From the NCBI RefSeq assembly GCF_004320525.1, contig NZ_SIHX01000002.1, positions 521,784 to 585,783 of the forward strand: a DNA stretch of 64,000 nucleotides. The letters run 5' to 3'. This DNA comes from Arthrobacter sp. S39 (lineage in GTDB: Bacteria > Actinomycetota > Actinomycetes > Actinomycetales > Micrococcaceae). The notes under the pieces were generated by a model that saw only the letters and a program-made list of their open reading frames with translations, did not search any database and was not told the DNA's origin. A program made the position numbers and the translations under genes. Positions 35,543-43,707 of this stretch are shown here, piece by piece. Position 1 is the stretch's first letter; the number at the start of each line of letters is the position of its first letter.

Positions 35543-35617
35543 CGCGCCGGCGCTTCACACAGGCTTCCGGAACAACCACGCACAACAAACCACGCTTCAG
35601 AACAACACGGGATTGAC

Positions 35618-36499
35618 ATGACACAAGTAACCGAAAGCCCGGCAGCAGCCGGCACCGCCACCACGGCAGGCGCCCGCGCCCACGCCAGGGAGCAGCACGG
35701 AAGGACCGTTGACACCATGCGGCACGTGCCCGCGACCGCCGCCCCCGAACGCCTGACTGCCGGCCTCGCCGAGACCGCCGCCGCGCTCACCTGGGTCGAA
35801 TCCCTGGCCTTCGGCCGCTACACCACCATGACACTTGCCCGCGGCACCAGGATCAGGCTCACGGACACCTCCGGCGACGCCTGCGTGCACGCCCTCCTCT
35901 ACCGCGCCGGAGCACTGCACGAACGGCTCAACATCGCGGACACCGTCAAGGTCCCTTGGCAGGCCTATCCCTCCACGGGCCACCCGCTGCTTTCCGACGC
36001 CGGCCGCCTGATGGCCACGATCGTCACCGATACGTCCTCCCGCCACGACGCTCTGACGGGTGCCACCACCCTGGAGGGAAACACGGCACGGTACGGTGCA
36101 GGAACCGCCCACAGTGCGTCCCCTGCCGCCCGGGAACTGCTCACCCTCGGAGCACTGAAGAGCGGGCTGGGACCCCGCGATGTGGCACCGTCGCTGACCC
36201 TCTTCAAGGGCGTCAGCGTGGACCCCGCCGGCGGCATCACCTTCACCGGCAGTGCGGGGGCGGACGCCGCCGTCGAACTTCTCCTCCAGCTGGACGCCGT
36301 GCTCGTCCTTGCCAATACCGCCCACCCGCTGGACCCGCGCCCGGACTTCACCGGCACCGCCGTGGACATCGTGGCCTGGCATGCGCCGCAGGACCTGGCG
36401 GCACTGGAGTCCGGTGCACTCACCGGACCGCTGGCTACCGAACACCTGCAGGCACTGCACAACACCGAACACGATCTGACCGCAAGGAACGCCCGATGA
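35618..36499 (+). CDS. Carboxyguanidine deiminase subunit (DUF1989, UAAP1 type)
   Basis: A 293-residue DUF1989 protein, formerly called urea amidolyase-associated protein 1. Such proteins form, with a second DUF1989 partner, the carboxyguanidine deiminase CgdAB, which turns carboxyguanidine into allophanate and ammonia. The core runs from RYTTMTLARGTRIRLTDTSGDACVHALLY to the C-terminal region DIVAWHAP. The first 55 residues are low in conservation (alanine- and threonine-rich). It is followed by its partner with a 4-bp ATGA overlap, supporting a heteromeric enzyme. Which of the two is CgdA and which CgdB I have not tried to decide. Confidence 0.82.
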   Translation: MTQVTESPAAAGTATTAGARAHAREQHGRTVDTMRHVPATAAPERLTAGLAETAAALTWVESLAFGRYTTMTLARGTRIRLTDTSGDACVHALLYRAGALHERLNIADTVKVPWQAYPSTGHPLLSDAGRLMATIVTDTSSRHDALTGATTLEGNTARYGAGTAHSASPAARELLTLGALKSGLGPRDVAPSLTLFKGVSVDPAGGITFTGSAGADAAVELLLQLDAVLVLANTAHPLDPRPDFTGTAVDIVAWHAPQDLAALESGALTGPLATEHLQALHNTEHDLTARNAR

Positions 36500-37173
36500 A
36501 CACCGCAACCTACACCCAGTCCGCAGCAGGCGCCCGCGACGTTGCACTGGCACCCGGCGAGGTTGTCCTCGACGAGCTCGTTGAGGCGCGCGGCCCCTGG
36601 TCTGCTGTCGTGTCCGCCGGCGACGTACTGACCATGGTGGACCTGGAAGGCAACCAGGCAGTGGACTGCCTGCTGTACGCCGCAGACGACACTAGCGTGC
36701 GGTACTCCGCCGCCATCACCATTGCCCGGCAGCAGTCAATCATCCTCACCACCGGTTCGGTCCTGCGCGCAGACACTGGCGCGCCCCTGATGACAGTTGT
36801 TGCTGACGAGGTAGGGGTGCACGACACCATCGGCGGCGCCTGCTCGCAGGAATCGAACACCCTCCGCTACGGCCAGCACACCCGTGAACAGCACGCCTGC
36901 GTCGAGAACTTCCTCATCGAAGGCTCCCGCTGGGGGCTGGGGAAGAGGGACCTGGTATCCAACATCAACTGGTTCATGAACGTTCCCGTGGACCCGGACG
37001 GTGCCCTGGGCATTGTTGACGGGCTCTCGGCAGCCGGCAAGCGCGTAGCTCTCCGGGCCGAGGTGGACACCCTGGTGCTCGTCTCCAATTGCCCGCAGAT
37101 CAACAACCCTTGCAACGGCTTCAACCCGACCCCTGTCCGCATGATCGTCACCCGGCCGGAGGCTGCACAGTGA
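36496..37173 (+). CDS. Carboxyguanidine deiminase subunit (DUF1989, UAAP2 type)
   Basis: A 225-residue DUF1989 protein, partner of the preceding one. GDVLTMVDLEGNQAVDCLLYAADD parallels the corresponding core of the first subunit. Cysteines in GGACSQESN, HACVENF and SNCPQINNPCNG are candidate metal ligands of the family. The ATG at 36496 overlaps the upstream stop, and its own stop overlaps the GTG of the carboxylase (GTGA), so the order deiminase, carboxylase, hydrolase is translated in close coupling. The role follows the guanidine pathway context; urea metabolism was the older assignment. Confidence 0.85.
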   Translation: MNTATYTQSAAGARDVALAPGEVVLDELVEARGPWSAVVSAGDVLTMVDLEGNQAVDCLLYAADDTSVRYSAAITIARQQSIILTTGSVLRADTGAPLMTVVADEVGVHDTIGGACSQESNTLRYGQHTREQHACVENFLIEGSRWGLGKRDLVSNINWFMNVPVDPDGALGIVDGLSAAGKRVALRAEVDTLVLVSNCPQINNPCNGFNPTPVRMIVTRPEAAQ

Positions 37174-40100
37174 ACTCTTTCGACACCCTCCTGGTTGCAA
37201 ACCGCGGCGAAATTGCCTGCCGCATCATCGAATCCGCGAAGAAGCTGGGACTCCGGACCGTTGCCGTGTTCTCCGAGGCGGACCGGGGCGCCAAGCATGT
37301 CCGGCTGGCAGACGAAGCAGTGCTCCTGGGGCCGGCGCCGGCCAAGGAGTCCTACCTCCGCGTGGACGCGCTGATCAACGCCGCCAAGTCCACCGGGGCC
37401 GGCGCCATCCACCCCGGCTACGGCTTCCTGTCCGAGGACGCCGCCTTCGCCGAGGCCGTGGAAGCGGCCGGTCTCGTCTTTGTGGGCCCGACCCCCGAGC
37501 AGTTGCGCATCTTCGGCACCAAGCACACCGCGCGCGACGCTGCCCGGGCCGCCGGGGTGCCGATGATCGCCGGTTCCGGGCTGCTGGAGGATGTGGACGA
37601 CGCCGTCGCGGCCAGCACCGCCATTGGCTTCCCCCTGATGCTCAAGGCCACCGGCGGTGGCGGTGGCATCGGCATGACGGTATGCTGCACCGAGGACGAA
37701 CTCGTGGAAAGCTTCCCCCGAGTGGCCCGCCTCGCGGGCGCCAGTTTTGGCACGGCCGGCGTCTTCGCCGAACGGTATGTCGAAAACGCCCGGCACATCG
37801 AGGTCCAGGTCTTCGGCGATGGCGAGGGGCGGGTTGTCAGCCTGGGCGACAGGGACTGCTCGCTGCAGCGCCGCCACCAGAAAGTCCTCGAAGAGGCACC
37901 CGCCCCGGACCTGCCGGAAGGGCTGCGGGAAGAACTCCACCGCAGCTCCCGCGCCCTCTGCGCTTCCCTCAACTACCGCTCCGCCGGCACCGTTGAATTC
38001 GTTTACGACTCGACCCGCAAAGAGGCGTCCTTCCTCGAAGTCAACGCCCGCCTGCAGGTGGAGCATCCCGTCACCGAGGCCGTCACCGGCGTGGACCTGG
38101 TGGAATGGATGCTCCGTCTGGCCCAGGGCGGCAGCATAGCCCAAACGGTCCTTGGCGGAGTGCCGGACGGCCTGCCTGTGACTGGCCACGCCGTGGAAGC
38201 CCGCATCTACGCCGAGGACCCTGCCCGCGGCTTCCAGCCCAGCGCCGGCACCGTCACGAACGCCGTTTACCCGGGGGCAGAAGAAGCGAGGGTGGATGCC
38301 TGGGCGGAAACAGGCACGGAAGTTTCCACCAACTACGATCCGCTCCTGGGCAAGATCATCACCTCCGGCGCGGGCCGCACCGAAGCCTTTGACCGGCTCG
38401 CCGCTGCCCTGGAAAACACGCGGATCGACGGCATCGAAACGAACCTGGGAATGCTCCGCGCCGCCACCGCCCTGGACGTGGTCCGCCGCGTCCAACATTC
38501 CACCAGCACCCTGGACAATGTGGGCGACCCCGAACCGCGAATCTCCGTGGACCGTCCCGGCCTGCAGACCAGCGTTCAGGACTGGCCCGGCCGGACCGGA
38601 CTGTGGCAGATCGGCGTTCCGCCCAGCGGTCCCATGGACGATCTGTCTTTCCGGCTTGGAAACACCGCGCTGGGGAACGCCGAAGGCGCTCCCGGCCTGG
38701 AATTCACCATGACCGGTCCAAGCCTGACCTTCACCCACCCCACCACCGTCTGCGTCACCGGCGCGGAGGCAACGGTGACTGTCGACGGGGCGGAAGTGCC
38801 CTCCTGGGTGCCGGTGACGGTTCCGGCGGGAGGAACGCTCGACGTCGGCACCGCGGCGGGGCACGGGCTCCGCGGGTACATCCTTTTCCAGGGCGGCCTG
38901 GACATTCCGGAGTACCTCGGCAGCGCCTCCACGTTCACGCTGGGCCAGTTCGGCGGGCACGCCGGACGGGTCCTGCGTGCCGGCGACGTACTCCGCGCTG
39001 TAGGGCCCGCCGCCGGCGCAGTCACAGCAGAGGTTCCACTGGACAGCCGGCCCGCGCTGGTCTCCACCTGGGAGCTGGCCGTGACGGAAGGTCCGCACGG
39101 TGCTCCGGAGTTCTTCCAGCGCGAAGACATCGAAGAGCTGTATGCCTCAGAATATGAGGTCCACTTCAACTCCGCCCGCACCGGCGTCCGGCTGACGGGC
39201 CCCAAGCCGCGCTGGGCCCGGACCGACGGCGGCGAGGCCGGCCTGCACCCGTCCAACATCCACGACACAGCGTACTCAGTTGGTGCCCTGGACTTCACCG
39301 GCGATACCCCGATCCTGCTCGGCCCCGATGGCCCCAGCCTGGGCGGGTTCGTCTGCCCGGTCACCGTGGTAACTGCCGACCGCTGGAAGCTCGGCCAGCT
39401 CCGGCCGGGGGACGAGGTCCGGTTCGTTCCGGTCCGGACCAGCCAGGCGCCGTCGGCCAAGGATTTAGGACCCGGCCGGCAGCTGGTTCTGCCCGGCGAC
39501 GCCGGCTGGTCCGGGGACATGGCGAAGGTAACCGCCGCCGGAATCACCGCAGCGGCCTCAGCCCCCGCCGTCAGCATCTCGCGCGGGGATGGCGACGACG
39601 GCGTGCTGGGCCGGGTGCCGGAAGGTACCGGCCGGCCAGCGGTCACTTACCGCCGCTCAGGTGACGACAACCTCCTCGTGGAGTACGGCGAAATGGTCCT
39701 GGACCTTGGGCTCCGCGCACGGGTACACGCCCTGCACCAGCACCTCGAACAGCTCCGCGTACCGGGCATCGTGGACCTCACCCCGGGCATCCGCTCCCTG
39801 CAGGTCAAGGTTGATCCCGCGGTCCTGTCCACCAAGCGCTTGCTCGGCCTTGTCCAGGAAATTGAGGCGGCACTGCCAGGGAGTTCCGAACTGGTGGTCC
39901 CCAGCCGCACCGTCCGGCTGCCCCTGTCCTGGGACGACCCCGCCACCCGCGAGGCAATCGAACGCTACATGGCCGGTGTCCGCGACGACGCCCCCTGGTG
40001 CCCCTGGAACATCGAATTCATCCGGCGCATCAACGGGCTGGACTCTGTCAACGACGTGTTTGACACCGTCTTCAACGCCGAATACCTGGTCCTGGGACTG

Positions 40101-40916
40101 GGCGACGTCTACCTCGGCGCCCCAGTTGCCACCCCGCTGGATCCGCGCCACCGTCTGGTCACCACCAAATACAACCCCGCCCGCACCTGGACACCCGAGA
40201 ACGCGGTGGGCATCGGCGGCGCGTACATGTGCATTTATGGCATGGAAGGCCCGGGCGGCTACCAGTTCGTTGGCCGCACCACCCAGGTCTGGTCGCGCTA
40301 CGCGGACTCCGCCCCGTTCGAACCGGGTTCGCCGTGGCTGCTGCGATTCTTCGACCGGATCTCCTGGTACCCGGTCAGCCCGGAGGAACTCCTGGACCTG
40401 CGCGCGGACATGGGCGCCGGCCGCGGCCGCGGCGTGGAGATCGGGGACGGCACGTTCTCGCTGGCCGAGCACGAGGTCTTCCTCGAAGAGAACCGGGAGT
40501 CCATTGCGGCATTCCGCGAGAAACAGGGTGCGGCGTTCGCCGTGGAGCGGCAGGCGTGGGCCGACGCCGGCGAGTTCGACCGTGCCGATGCGCTCGCCGC
40601 GGTCATCTCACCGGTGGCCGATGAGGTGACCGTTCCGGACGGCGGTTCCCTCGTGGCCGCCCCGTTCGCAGCGAGCGTCTGGAAGGTGGACGTAAAGCCA
40701 GGCGACCGGGTGGTGAAGGGCCAGCCGCTGGTCTCGCTGGAGGCGATGAAGATGGAGACCGTCCTGGAAGCACCCGGCGACGGCGTGGTGCTGCAGGTCC
40801 TGCCGGCCGCCGGTTCGCAGGTGGTAGCGGGAGAAGCAGTGGTGGTCCTCGGGAGCGCCGATGCGGGCCTCGGGTCCGTCACCGAAGCACACAAACTGGA
40901 AGAGGCAACAGTATGA
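37170..40916 (+). CDS. Guanidine (urea) carboxylase, biotin-dependent
   Basis: A 1248-residue cytoplasmic enzyme. Residues about 1-450 are biotin carboxylase (LLVANRGEIACRII, ATP grasp KATGGGGGIGM, EVNARLQVEHPVTE). About 460-1060 is the carboxyltransferase of the KipA/KipI type (PGLQTSVQDWPGR, PLSWDDPATREAI, GIGGAYMCIYGMEGPGGYQ). The biotin site EAMKME lies near the end. It carboxylates guanidine (or urea) with ATP and bicarbonate. The two DUF1989 genes upstream favour guanidine, because urea users need no deiminase. The GTG at 37170 overlaps the previous stop; the stop overlaps the next ATG. Confidence 0.92.
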   Translation: MNSFDTLLVANRGEIACRIIESAKKLGLRTVAVFSEADRGAKHVRLADEAVLLGPAPAKESYLRVDALINAAKSTGAGAIHPGYGFLSEDAAFAEAVEAAGLVFVGPTPEQLRIFGTKHTARDAARAAGVPMIAGSGLLEDVDDAVAASTAIGFPLMLKATGGGGGIGMTVCCTEDELVESFPRVARLAGASFGTAGVFAERYVENARHIEVQVFGDGEGRVVSLGDRDCSLQRRHQKVLEEAPAPDLPEGLREELHRSSRALCASLNYRSAGTVEFVYDSTRKEASFLEVNARLQVEHPVTEAVTGVDLVEWMLRLAQGGSIAQTVLGGVPDGLPVTGHAVEARIYAEDPARGFQPSAGTVTNAVYPGAEEARVDAWAETGTEVSTNYDPLLGKIITSGAGRTEAFDRLAAALENTRIDGIETNLGMLRAATALDVVRRVQHSTSTLDNVGDPEPRISVDRPGLQTSVQDWPGRTGLWQIGVPPSGPMDDLSFRLGNTALGNAEGAPGLEFTMTGPSLTFTHPTTVCVTGAEATVTVDGAEVPSWVPVTVPAGGTLDVGTAAGHGLRGYILFQGGLDIPEYLGSASTFTLGQFGGHAGRVLRAGDVLRAVGPAAGAVTAEVPLDSRPALVSTWELAVTEGPHGAPEFFQREDIEELYASEYEVHFNSARTGVRLTGPKPRWARTDGGEAGLHPSNIHDTAYSVGALDFTGDTPILLGPDGPSLGGFVCPVTVVTADRWKLGQLRPGDEVRFVPVRTSQAPSAKDLGPGRQLVLPGDAGWSGDMAKVTAAGITAAASAPAVSISRGDGDDGVLGRVPEGTGRPAVTYRRSGDDNLLVEYGEMVLDLGLRARVHALHQHLEQLRVPGIVDLTPGIRSLQVKVDPAVLSTKRLLGLVQEIEAALPGSSELVVPSRTVRLPLSWDDPATREAIERYMAGVRDDAPWCPWNIEFIRRINGLDSVNDVFDTVFNAEYLVLGLGDVYLGAPVATPLDPRHRLVTTKYNPARTWTPENAVGIGGAYMCIYGMEGPGGYQFVGRTTQVWSRYADSAPFEPGSPWLLRFFDRISWYPVSPEELLDLRADMGAGRGRGVEIGDGTFSLAEHEVFLEENRESIAAFREKQGAAFAVERQAWADAGEFDRADALAAVISPVADEVTVPDGGSLVAAPFAASVWKVDVKPGDRVVKGQPLVSLEAMKMETVLEAPGDGVVLQVLPAAGSQVVAGEAVVVLGSADAGLGSVTEAHKLEEATV

Positions 40917-42757
40917 ACACCGTAACCATCGGCGCGGCGAGCACCCGGGTCCGGGTGGCGCTGGCCGCCCTGGAAACAGTGGACCGTCCGGAAATCTGGA
41001 TCACCCTCCGCGGTGCTGATGACCTGCTGGCCGAGGCCGCCGCCATTGACGCAGCAGTGGCCGGCGGCGCCGAGCTGCCGCTGGCCGGGCTCCTGCTTGC
41101 CGTCAAGAACAACGTTGACGTCGCAGGAATCCCCACGACGGCGGCGTGCCCTGGTTTTGCCTACCTGCCGGAGAAGGATGCAGAACCGGTGGCCCGCCTC
41201 CGCGCCGCCGGCGCCCTGGTGCTGGGCGCCACCAACCTCGACCAGTTCGCCACCGGCCTGGTGGGTACGCGAAGCCCGTACGGCGCGGTCCGGGATTCCC
41301 GCCGCCCGGACTACATCTCCGGCGGCTCCAGCTCCGGTTCCGCGGTAGCTGTGGCACTCGGCCTGGTGGACGTCGCCATCGGAACGGATACGGCAGGATC
41401 GGGACGGGTGCCGGCCGGATTGCAGGGCATCGTGGGCATCAAACCCACCCTGGACGTTGTGTCCACCGCCGGTGTGGTGCCAGCCTGCCGATCCTGGGAC
41501 GCCGTCACCATCTTCGCCCGCCACCTGTCAACGGCTGAACTTGCCATGGGCGCGATGGCGGGAGGATACCGGGCCTGGCCGGCGGACATCCGGCTGGCGG
41601 CGCCGGAGAAACCGCGGGTCGCCTACCCTGCGTCACTTCCGGCGCTTCCGGAGGCCTGGGCAGCCGAATTCCACCGCAATATCGACCGGCTTAAGGCGTT
41701 GGGCGTGGAGGCGGAGGCGATCGAATTCGATGCCTTCCTCAAGGCCGCCCGGCTGCTGTATGACGGCGGGCTCGTGGCGGAGCGTTACGCCGCCGTGGGT
41801 GGGTTCCTGGAGATGTACGACGGAGAAACGGACAGCCAGGCGGGCATCGACCCCACGGTGGAGGGCATCATCCGGGCGGCGGGCAAGGTGCCTGCCCACC
41901 AGTACGTCTCTGACACCGCGACGCTGGAAGCACTGAAGCAGAAGGCGATGGCACAGTTGGAAGGGTTTGACGCCCTGCTGGTCCCCACCACCCCGTTCCA
42001 TCCCACCCTTGCTGAGGTGGCCGTAGACCCGGTGGGAGTGAACTCGCTGATGGGCACCTACACGAACTTCTGCAACCTGTTCGACCTGTGCGCCGTTGCC
42101 GTTCCTTCCGGCGAGGTGGACGGCGCCCAGTTCGGTCTGACCGTCGTGGGACGGACGTTCGACGACGCCGTCGCCGCGGACATCGCTCGCCTCCTGGAGG
42201 CAACCCCGGACGTTCCGGTGCTCTTCGCCGAGGGAGCGGCTCCGGCAGCCGCGAACGAAACGGTCCACCCGTCGTCGTCCGTTCCCTGGCCTGTGGCTGC
42301 AGGCGCAGCCGCTGTGCCGCTGGTGGTGGTCGGCGCCCACCGCAAGGGACAGCCGCTGGCTCCGCAACTCGAGGCGCTCGGTGCCGCCTGGGCGGGTCCC
42401 GTGCGCACCGCGGCCCGCTACCGGATGGTGTCCCTGGACACCGTGCCGCCGAAGCCCGGGATATACCGTGCGGAGGACGGCGGAGCCGAGCTTGTGGGTG
42501 AACGGTGGCTCGTCTCCGAAGCCGGGCTGGGGGCGTTCCTGGCTGCCCTGCCCGAACCCATGCTGCTCGGATCGATGGAACTGGCTGACGGTTCCAGGGC
42601 TGTGGGGTTCGCCTGCGATGCAGTGGCGGCCGCGCAGGGGGACGACATTACGCGCTACGGCGACTGGCTGGCAGCCAAGGACCACGTGACTCAACCCAAG
42701 AGCGTGTGGCAGACCCTGGGAGATGCCGCGTTGGCAGGGTTCAGCCGCGGAGCTTAG
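40913..42757 (+). CDS. atzF: Allophanate hydrolase
   Basis: A 614-residue amidase-signature enzyme that hydrolyses allophanate to carbon dioxide and ammonia, the last step of the operon's pathway. The Ser-cisSer-Lys triad is visible: Lys in LAVKNNVDVAGIP, Ser in SGGSSSGSAVAV and Ser in DTAGSGRVPAG. From about residue 470 follows the C-terminal domain typical of AtzF/DUR1 (PLVVVGAHRKGQPLAPQLEALGA), which completes decarboxylation in the family. The ATG overlaps the carboxylase stop. Its own stop overlaps the convergent hydrolase gene by 4 bp. Confidence 0.93.
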   Translation: MNTVTIGAASTRVRVALAALETVDRPEIWITLRGADDLLAEAAAIDAAVAGGAELPLAGLLLAVKNNVDVAGIPTTAACPGFAYLPEKDAEPVARLRAAGALVLGATNLDQFATGLVGTRSPYGAVRDSRRPDYISGGSSSGSAVAVALGLVDVAIGTDTAGSGRVPAGLQGIVGIKPTLDVVSTAGVVPACRSWDAVTIFARHLSTAELAMGAMAGGYRAWPADIRLAAPEKPRVAYPASLPALPEAWAAEFHRNIDRLKALGVEAEAIEFDAFLKAARLLYDGGLVAERYAAVGGFLEMYDGETDSQAGIDPTVEGIIRAAGKVPAHQYVSDTATLEALKQKAMAQLEGFDALLVPTTPFHPTLAEVAVDPVGVNSLMGTYTNFCNLFDLCAVAVPSGEVDGAQFGLTVVGRTFDDAVAADIARLLEATPDVPVLFAEGAAPAAANETVHPSSSVPWPVAAGAAAVPLVVVGAHRKGQPLAPQLEALGAAWAGPVRTAARYRMVSLDTVPPKPGIYRAEDGGAELVGERWLVSEAGLGAFLAALPEPMLLGSMELADGSRAVGFACDAVAAAQGDDITRYGDWLAAKDHVTQPKSVWQTLGDAALAGFSRGA

Positions 42758-43617
42758 CCCCGGAAGTACTCAGAGATATCCGTCACAAGCTCCTTGACGG
42801 CGGCAGGGATGGAGCCATGGAAACCTTTGGGCGACAGCTCGAAGGTGCTCCCGGGAACCGCGGCGTGGAGCCGCCTGGCCGTGACCTTGTAATAGCCGGG
42901 GCTTTTGCCGCCCACCATGAAGTGTGTGTTGGCAGGCAGGACGGCGAAATCGCGGACATGCTCGGCCTCATCGTAGGCGGCGCGCAGCTCGCCCACCCCC
43001 GTGGGCATGAGCTCCCGGAACATCCGGTTGATCTTCGTCCGCGACACCAGCGCCATCAGTCCGGCCAGGACGGGTTCGGGGATTTTGGAGAGGGCGGTGC
43101 CGGGCTGCATGCCTTTCTTCAGCCGGGCCAGGGCATGCCCCACGTTGCCGGCGTCGACTGCGTCTTCGAAGTCGTCCAGCCAAGCGGTGTCGATGCTGCC
43201 GTCGATGTTCACCGCGGCGTCGTACACGCACAGCTTGTCCGGAACGTAGCCGGTCCCGGTGAACTCCTGCACGGCGTTCAACGCGACGGAGCCGCCCAGG
43301 CTGTGTCCCAGGATGTTGCGGGCGCCGGTGGTGTCCAGGACCGTGCGGAGGTCGGCGATTTCGGTGGCCATGGAGTAGTCCGCCGGCTGGTCGCTGGACC
43401 TGCCGCGGCCCCGGCGGTCGTAGACGTCCACCGCCCAGCCGTGGCCCAGGCCCTTCGCCAGCGCCTGGGAAAACGGGCGGTAGATCAGGGCGGTGAGGAA
43501 AGCGCCGCCGATCAGCACCACGCGGCGTTCTCCCGGCGCGTCCACGGTGCCGTAGCTGTACAAAGCCAGCCGGCCGCCGTCGTGCGTTGGAACTACCTGT
43601 TCTTTCACCCTCCCCAT
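42754..43617 (-). CDS. Alpha/beta hydrolase; paralogue of the gene at 32232
   Basis: A 287-residue alpha/beta hydrolase with VDVYDRRGRGRSSDQ, the nucleophile elbow GHSLGG and a C-terminal histidine in PKGFHGS. It is a clear paralogue of the 277-residue protein at 32232-33065. The start is uncertain: ATG at 43617 or the in-frame GTG at 43608, where GGGGAGG lies too close to serve well. The apparent continuation of the frame far upstream is antisense to lysS and is not real. Convergent with atzF and divergent from lysS. The substrate is unknown. Confidence 0.82.
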   Translation of the reverse strand: MGRVKEQVVPTHDGGRLALYSYGTVDAPGERRVVLIGGAFLTALIYRPFSQALAKGLGHGWAVDVYDRRGRGRSSDQPADYSMATEIADLRTVLDTTGARNILGHSLGGSVALNAVQEFTGTGYVPDKLCVYDAAVNIDGSIDTAWLDDFEDAVDAGNVGHALARLKKGMQPGTALSKIPEPVLAGLMALVSRTKINRMFRELMPTGVGELRAAYDEAEHVRDFAVLPANTHFMVGGKSPGYYKVTARRLHAAVPGSTFELSPKGFHGSIPAAVKELVTDISEYFRG

Positions 43618-43693
43618 CCTAGGGCGGGGGCTCCGGCGCACCTTGCGGCGAAGCCGGCAGGACGGCCGCGAAGCCGGTATGCCGAACTCCCGG

Positions 43694-43699
43694 TAAACT
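43694..43699 (+). promoter_or_regulatory. -10 box TAAACT of lysS, leaderless type
   Basis: TAAACT ends 8 bases before the GTG at 43708 and there is no Shine-Dalgarno sequence, as in leaderless actinobacterial genes. Confidence 0.6.
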
Positions 43700-43707
43700 T
43701 GGGGATT

